Positions 59,605 to 64,000 of a stretch of 64,000 bases of DNA are shown piece by piece; position 1 is the first letter of the stretch; the number at the start of each line of letters is the position of its first letter. Made by a program: the position numbers and the translations under genes. The DNA is from Actinomycetota bacterium (GTDB lineage Bacteria; Actinomycetota; Thermoleophilia; Gaiellales; Gaiellaceae), in contig VAWH01000020.1 of NCBI GenBank assembly GCA_005888315.1, forward strand, positions 1 through 64,000, in the 5' to 3' direction. Under the pieces are notes generated by a model. That model was not told the origin of the DNA. It did no database searches and worked only from the letters and a program-made list of their open reading frames with translations.

Positions 59605-60390
59605 ATGCCCAGGGAGGAAGGGCGCACGTTCGCCGCGCGGAATCGCCGTGCCCACCATCAAGCTGTTCGCCGCCGCAGGCGTGTGGCCGGACTTGTCGTG
59701 CTCGCGATCGTCGCGCTGATCACGCTGCTGCTGACCGCCTTCGGCACCGGCAAGAAGACGACGAGCCACGTCGGGATCGGGCCCGCGCCCGCGAACCGCC
59801 TGCTTCCATCGGGGCCGCCGAGCCCCCAGGTCGTCGCGCTCGAGGGCGCGCTGCGCATCCAGCTCCCGATCGCCCAGTCCCGCGTGACCGCGCTCGGCTA
59901 CCACGCGAGCGGCGACGGCGCGGTCGCCCTGCAGCCGCTCGGCTCGCAGGCCAACCCCGGCACCTTGACGCGGGTCGCGAGGCGCGTCTTCGGCGGCGGC
60001 GGCCATGGCTTTCGCTGGTTCCAGCTCGCGGGCGGCGAAGGCCCGGGAACGGCCGCGCTGGACGTCGGCGCCGTGCCGGGCACGGATGTCTATTCGCCGG
60101 TCGACGGAAGCGTGATCGGGCTGACCCCTTACATCGTTAACGGCGAGCGCTTCGGCTCCGAGATCGACGTCCAGCCGACGGGCACGCCGTCGTTCGTCGT
60201 CTCGATCACACATGTCAGGCCCGACCCGTCTCTGACGATCGGCTCGAGCGTCGCCGCCGGGACGTCCAAGCTCGGCGTCCTGCTCGACTTCTCGCGAGTC
60301 GAGGAGCAGGCCCTCGCCCGCTACACGCAGGACGCGGGCAATCACGTCGAGATCGAAGTTCGCCCGGCCGCCGCTTTGGCAACCCCCTGA
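59605..60390 (+). CDS. membrane-anchored M23-like protein, probably catalytically dead
   Basis: A 261-residue protein with a basic N-terminus, one helix (VAGLVVLAIVALITLLLTAF) and an external domain. Its C-terminal half resembles the LytM/M23 fold: GTDVYSPVDGSVIGLTPY matches the G-x-D-x-x-A-P-x-G-x-x-V region, and SFVVSITHVRPDPSLTIGSSVAAG matches the later strands. The metal-binding HxxxD seen in active M23 enzymes is not present before GTDVY (AALDVGAVPG instead). A scaffold or activator role, as for EnvC-like dead LytM proteins, is more likely than hydrolysis. ATG 59605; a GTG nine bases upstream is possible. The REP-like repeat starts right after its stop. Confidence 0.6.
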   Translation: MPREEGRTFAARNRRAHHQAVRRRRRVAGLVVLAIVALITLLLTAFGTGKKTTSHVGIGPAPANRLLPSGPPSPQVVALEGALRIQLPIAQSRVTALGYHASGDGAVALQPLGSQANPGTLTRVARRVFGGGGHGFRWFQLAGGEGPGTAALDVGAVPGTDVYSPVDGSVIGLTPYIVNGERFGSEIDVQPTGTPSFVVSITHVRPDPSLTIGSSVAAGTSKLGVLLDFSRVEEQALARYTQDAGNHVEIEVRPAAALATP

Positions 60391-60408
60391 GGCGTCGGTT
60401 GCGATGCC
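60391..60408. repeat. REP-like hairpin, copy 5
   Basis: GGCGTCGGTTGCGATGCC is the reverse complement of the GGCATCGCAAGCGACGCC hairpin with one change. It abuts the stop of the M23-like gene (60388-60390), just as the copy at 25286-25303 abuts the LysR stop. Confidence 0.6.
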
Positions 60409-60496
60409 GTCCTAGGGGCTGGGGCGGCTTGGCCACCGCAGCCGTCTCATCCCGGTTTGGCGAATGGCGGGCGATCCAAATCGAGCTCCGGCGCCG

Positions 60497-61273
60497 GTGA
60501 AGATTCTCTTCGTCGCCGACGTCTTCGGCGTCCCGGGACGCCGGGCGGTCGAAGAACAGTTGCCCGGACTCCGCGAACAGCTCGAGGCGGATCTCTGCGT
60601 CGTCAACGGAGAGAACGCGGCTGACGGCGCGGGCATAACGCCGCGAATCGCCGCGCGGCTGCTCGCCGCCGGCGCCGACGCGATCACGCTCGGCAACCAC
60701 GTCTGGCGCCGCCCCGAGATCGGGCCGTACCTGGCCGAGTCAGAGCGGGTCGTCAGGCCGGCGAACGTCAGCGCCGGGTCGCCGGGCCGCGGACTGACGG
60801 TCGTCCCTGGCGCCGACGGAACTCCGGTCGCGATCATCAACCTGCTCGGGCAGCTCTTCATCCACTCGGCGGTCGGCCCGTTCGAGGTCGTCGACGGGCT
60901 CGTCGACGAGGCGCGCAAGCGCGCCCAGGTCGTACTGGTCGACTTCCACGCCGAAGCGACCAGCGAGAAGGTCGCGCTGGCGCGGTGGCTCGACGGCCGC
61001 GTCACTGCCGTGATCGGCACCCACACACATGTGCAGACGAACGACGCGCGCGTTCTCCCCGGCGGCACGGCGACGATCAGCGACGCCGGCATGACCGGAC
61101 CGCACGACTCGGTGATCGGTGTTCAGGCCGACCTCGCGATCGCGCGCATGCGGACCGGGATGCCGGTCCGCTTCAAACCGGCCGAGGGCGGCGTGCGGCT
61201 CGAGGGAGTCGTGATCGAGTGCGCCGCTGACGGAAAGGCTATGTCGTGCGAGCCGGTTCGCGTCGAGGCATAG
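60497..61273 (+). CDS. YmdB-like metallophosphoesterase (TIGR00282 type)
   Basis: A 258-residue calcineurin-like phosphodiesterase. VKILFVADVFGVPGRRAVEEQL starts it, giving the first Asp ligand; VVNGENAADGAGI provides the Asn/Glu pair; AITLGNHVWRR gives Asn-His; LVDFHAEATSEK and VIGTHTHVQTNDA give the remaining histidines; GTATISDAGMTGPHDSVIG closes the family signature. Members such as Bacillus YmdB hydrolyse 2',3'-cyclic nucleotides and affect biofilm and RNA metabolism. GTG 60497 fits the family start; an ATG at 60464 would add eleven residues. The 3' end overlaps the convergent GT-C gene by 35 bases. Confidence 0.88.
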   Translation: MKILFVADVFGVPGRRAVEEQLPGLREQLEADLCVVNGENAADGAGITPRIAARLLAAGADAITLGNHVWRRPEIGPYLAESERVVRPANVSAGSPGRGLTVVPGADGTPVAIINLLGQLFIHSAVGPFEVVDGLVDEARKRAQVVLVDFHAEATSEKVALARWLDGRVTAVIGTHTHVQTNDARVLPGGTATISDAGMTGPHDSVIGVQADLAIARMRTGMPVRFKPAEGGVRLEGVVIECAADGKAMSCEPVRVEA

Positions 61274-62504
61274 CCAGCACGACGACCAAGAGGATCAGAA
61301 CGAGGTCGCGGGCGAAGACGAGCCACGACGCGATCGCATCCTGGTGCAGCGCCAGACGCCAGTAGCGGTAGGGAAACCAGAGCTGTGTCAGCACAAGCGC
61401 GACAGCGAGCACCACCGAGGCGGCCAGGCCCCGCCGCCCGCGGACGAGGGGTACAAGCGGCAGCAGCCAGATGAGGAACTGCGGCGAGAGCACTTTGCCG
61501 AAGGCGACGAAAGCCGCTACGCCGGCGGCCGAGTAGCGGACGAGCCGCTCCTTCGTCGCCGGACCGCGTGCGAACGCGATCCACAAGCCCAGCAGCACGA
61601 GAGCCTGCACGACCGTCTGGATCGCCGCCAGCGCTCCGGCGAGCGAGCCGCCCTGGTTCTGCGAGCCGTGGCTCAGGTTGAGATGGACCGTCCACGCGCC
61701 GAACTGGTGGGCGACGAGCAGGAAGCTCGAGCCGAGGCTCTCGATCTGCAGCGGCCGGTCGGCCTGCCGGTGCAGGCTCTCCCAGACGCCGCCCGGCGAG
61801 AGTCGGACGAACGGGAGAAAGCAGAGAGCGGCCACTCCCGCGAACAAGCCCGCGCAGACGAGCGCCTCCCGCCGCCCGTACCGCCGCCAGACGTACGTGA
61901 GCGCAGTCGGCACGACGACGACCGGGAAGATCTTCGCCGACGCCGCGAGTCCCAGCACACCGAGGCCGGTGCGCCTGCGCTCCGCGAGCACGGCGGCAAG
62001 CCCGAGCATCAACAGCGCCGTCGGCCAGAGGTCGAACCGCGTCAGGATCACCGAGCCCAGCGCGAGCGGCGCCAGCGCCGCAAAGCCGAGCGCGGCCAGC
62101 AAACGCTCGGGCTCCGCGCGCAGCGCAGACAGCGCAAGGGCGAGGCCCGCGATCGCGAGCAGGCCGCAGAGGATCATCAACCGCTCGAAGTTCCGCTTGT
62201 ACGTCCGCTGGTCGTGCCCGTCGCCGATCGCGGGCAGCACGAAGACCGGCAGCGCCGCCGGCGGATATTCGACCCGGAAGTCGAGGTACGGCACCTTGCC
62301 GTCGAGCATCTCGTCGCCGTAACGCTGATAGACGGGCGTGTCGACGATCTGATCGCGTCTGTAGAAGCCGCGATGGAGCAGCGCCCACGCAGCGCCGAAG
62401 ACCGCGAGCGCCCCGAGCGCGGCGGCCAGCGCCACCCGGCGCTCAGCCGGCAGCGACCAGCGCTCTTGGGTCGTGCTCACGCGGGACGGGAACCTCTTCG
62501 GCAA
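61239..62504 (-). CDS. GT87/DUF2029-like membrane glycosyltransferase
   Basis: A 421-residue polytopic membrane protein of the polyprenol-phosphate-sugar-dependent (GT-C) type. About ten helices are visible. An early external loop after the first helix contains DTPVYQRYGDEMLDGKVPYLD, then RVEYPPAALP, which resembles the acid motif and YPP of GT87/DUF2029 proteins. ASAKIFPVVVVPTAL and GSSFLLVAHQFGAW are further family-like stretches. It would transfer a sugar outside the membrane. ATG 62504 lies inside the preceding gene; GTG 62480 is an equally good start. Its 3' end overlaps the YmdB-like gene tail to tail. Confidence 0.78.
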   Translation of the reverse strand: MPKRFPSRVSTTQERWSLPAERRVALAAALGALAVFGAAWALLHRGFYRRDQIVDTPVYQRYGDEMLDGKVPYLDFRVEYPPAALPVFVLPAIGDGHDQRTYKRNFERLMILCGLLAIAGLALALSALRAEPERLLAALGFAALAPLALGSVILTRFDLWPTALLMLGLAAVLAERRRTGLGVLGLAASAKIFPVVVVPTALTYVWRRYGRREALVCAGLFAGVAALCFLPFVRLSPGGVWESLHRQADRPLQIESLGSSFLLVAHQFGAWTVHLNLSHGSQNQGGSLAGALAAIQTVVQALVLLGLWIAFARGPATKERLVRYSAAGVAAFVAFGKVLSPQFLIWLLPLVPLVRGRRGLAASVVLAVALVLTQLWFPYRYWRLALHQDAIASWLVFARDLVLILLVVVLAMPRREPARTT

Positions 62505-64000
62505 CGGGCGCGTGCTCGGCGGTCAAGACGACGAGCGCGACGAAGGGAAAGAACCACGGGAGGTAGAGGTAGAACCAGTGTGTCAGCACGAGCTCGAAGC
62601 CGATCAGCAGCGCGGCCGTCAGCGCGGCTAGCTGCCGAGCGGTCTTCCGCCGGGGCACGAAGTAAACCGCGACGGCCCCGATCACGAGCAGCACCTGAAG
62701 GACGCGCTGGACGAGATGCAGATCGGGATAGCCGGCGCCGTACTGCTTCCAGTCCCAGATCGAGAAGGGCGAGTCTCGCGGGATCTGGAACTTGATCGTG
62801 CGGTCGTAGAACACATGGGCGGCATGCAGCGGGCTCGGCTCGAGCAGCAGGATCGAGAAAGCGGCCGCGGTTGCCGCCAGAAAGGCGCCGACGAAGACCG
62901 CCTTCTCGCGCGGGCGTGCGAGCGAATCCGGGTACGAGGCCCACAGCGGCGCAACCAGGAGCGGCGCGAACTTCGTCCAGCCGGCGAGCGCCGAGAAGAC
63001 GCCCCGGGCGAACGCGGAGGTCACCAGCCAGAAGCCCCAGATCAGGAAGAGCGGCGGCAACGCGTCGTTCGTGTTCGAGCTCGACACGTACTGGGTGAAC
63101 GGCCAGGCGACCCAGGCGAACGCGAGCGTCACGGCCAGCCTGAAGCCGCCGAAGCGAAGCCCGACCAGCGCCAGGCCGAGCATGCACAGCACGTCGAAGA
63201 CGACGGACGCGAAATGCGCCGCCGGTAAGTCGTCCCACTTGCCGCTCCAGCCGAAGAACCAGTAGCCGGGTAAATAGGCCTCGTAGGCGACCGGGCCGTA
63301 CGTGTCTCCCTGCGGGTTCGCCGACTCGCACCGCCCGTTCGTCTGGATCCGGTCGCGGATCTCGCCGTCCTCGTCCGCGGGGCCGCACGCCTTCAGGCTG
63401 TCCTCCACGGGGAAGTTCCCGTAGGGCGCCTCGCCTTGCGTGATCCGCTGGGCGCCGACGACGCCCGAATAGCCGACGTCGATCACGTTCGAGTTCTCAA
63501 CATTGAGCCCGATCCGGAAGCCGGCGAGGAAGACTGTCGCTGCGGCGAGCAGCCAGATGGGCCAGACCGGCCGGCTCTCGGAGAGGCCGGTACCGCGCCG
63601 GACGCTCCAGACCATTCGCCCCAGCAGATAGATGAGCGCCGGATAGACCAGCGGAACGCTCGTGAAGACGTGGCCTTTGTTGAAGTACCAGAGCGAGACG
63701 CTGAAGGAGAGGAGCACGAGCAGGTCGAGATTTCGCACCGAGAGCGGCCGGCGGAAGTCGGCGAGGCCGATCAGGAAGGCCGCGCAGAGACCGAGCCAGA
63801 CGGGCAGGCTGTTGATCTCCTTGCCGCCGAACGCGCCCTTGTAGCCGCGCGCCATCTTCCAGGCGACCTGCGGGCCAGTCCAGGCCTCCGTGACGGAGCC
63901 GGTCGCGTCCTGAACCCGCCCGGTCGCGACCTCGCCGACCTTGTCGACCGATGTCCAGACTTTGATCGTCCAGTTCCCGAACTGGGCGTTGTAGCTGGCG
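62443..64000 (-). CDS. GT-C-like membrane protein, partial at right edge
   Basis: The frame is open from the right edge to the stop at 62443, so the gene begins beyond the window; 519 residues are present. The first 50 (SYNAQFGNWTIKVWTSVDKV, EAWTGPQVAWKMARGYKG) are hydrophilic and probably an external loop. Then follow about ten helices, with a loop containing ENSNVIDVGYSGVVGA, RITQGEAPYGNFPVEDS and a pair of cysteines, then AYEAYLPGYWFFGW. YVSSSNTNDALPPLFLIWGFW and GWTKFAPLLVAPLW resemble DUF2029/GT87 proteins. An internal ATG at 63855 is not needed, as coding sense continues upstream of it. It overlaps the downstream GT87-like gene by up to 62 bases. The substrate is unknown. Confidence 0.75.
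   Translation of the reverse strand, partial: ASYNAQFGNWTIKVWTSVDKVGEVATGRVQDATGSVTEAWTGPQVAWKMARGYKGAFGGKEINSLPVWLGLCAAFLIGLADFRRPLSVRNLDLLVLLSFSVSLWYFNKGHVFTSVPLVYPALIYLLGRMVWSVRRGTGLSESRPVWPIWLLAAATVFLAGFRIGLNVENSNVIDVGYSGVVGAQRITQGEAPYGNFPVEDSLKACGPADEDGEIRDRIQTNGRCESANPQGDTYGPVAYEAYLPGYWFFGWSGKWDDLPAAHFASVVFDVLCMLGLALVGLRFGGFRLAVTLAFAWVAWPFTQYVSSSNTNDALPPLFLIWGFWLVTSAFARGVFSALAGWTKFAPLLVAPLWASYPDSLARPREKAVFVGAFLAATAAAFSILLLEPSPLHAAHVFYDRTIKFQIPRDSPFSIWDWKQYGAGYPDLHLVQRVLQVLLVIGAVAVYFVPRRKTARQLAALTAALLIGFELVLTHWFYLYLPWFFPFVALVVLTAEHAPVAEEVPVPREHDPRALVAAG

Noticed and set aside
1-64000. tRNA, rRNA, CRISPR arrays, transposases, integrases and phage genes
   Set aside because: None seen on reading both strands; the only repeats are the palindromic families and operator-like pairs listed.

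Overview
The window is a G+C-rich, densely packed stretch of bacterial chromosome with many 4-base ATGA/GTGA/TTGA stop-start overlaps. The gene content points to an actinobacterium, most likely of the class Thermoleophilia (inference): a futalosine-type menaquinone cluster (mqnC, mqnA) beside a b6-type cytochrome b with a subunit IV-cytochrome c fusion, a DivIVA-like coiled-coil protein, an HRDC-tailed UvrD helicase, an AfsR/SARP-like regulator and four class III nucleotide cyclase-domain proteins. No rRNA, tRNA, CRISPR array, transposase or phage gene was seen. Both ends cut through genes.

Layout. (1) 1-9104: surface glycan genes: sugar aminotransferase (cut), NDP-sugar epimerase, two ATP-grasp ligases, a deacetylase-like protein, a glycosyltransferase, a flippase, an O-antigen polymerase/ligase-like protein and a frameshifted exported Ig-fold protein. 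(2) 9149-12820: one giant protein joining a nucleotide cyclase, a STAND-type ATPase and a complete solute-binding-protein domain. (3) 12817-20498: a minus-strand run of nine genes: flavoprotein, SDR, two-subunit Fe-S hydro-lyase, phosphosulfolactate synthase (ComA), APS reductase-type CysH, CysC, a broken sat and a TauE-type exporter. It looks like a sulfate-to-sulfonate module. (4) 20586-28409: pilin-like protein, SARP-ATPase-TPR regulator, iron-type alcohol dehydrogenase/maleylacetate reductase, LysR regulator, UvrD-like helicase. (5) 28459-35637: zinc metallopeptidase, a second glycan set (CapD-type dehydratase, DegT aminotransferase, DedA), a phosphodiester glycosidase and a lipoprotein deacetylase. 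(6) 35647-48345: quinone and respiration: an unusual CX8CX2C radical SAM protein, mqnC, a BKACE enzyme, DivIVA-like protein, hydrolase-cyclase fusion, mqnA, polyprenyl synthase, menG, ubiX, qcrCBA, UbiD. (7) 48356-59409: two tandem cyclase-ATPase-TPR proteins, a 50-residue membrane protein, an unknown protein, hemL, hemB, an ABC exporter pair and an AI-2E family protein, apparently one long run that ends after UbiD. (8) 59605-64000: M23-like protein, YmdB-like phosphodiesterase and two GT-C-like membrane proteins.

How they fit together: regions 6 and 7 supply the quinone, heme and bc complex of one respiratory chain. Regions 1, 5 and 8 build and remodel the envelope. Region 3 fixes sulfite onto phosphoenolpyruvate. 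Signalling proteins sharing one ATPase-TPR chassis with interchangeable input domains are scattered among them. Two families of dispersed palindromes sit at gene ends; one copy has been absorbed into the C-terminus of CysH.

Best candidates for undescribed biology are the cyclase-ATPase-solute-binding fusion, the ComA/hydro-lyase/flavoprotein sulfonate module, and the CX8CX2C radical SAM protein coupled to mqnC. Two genes (sat and the 8234-9104 gene) are out of frame and need read-level confirmation, since an assembly error could explain either.
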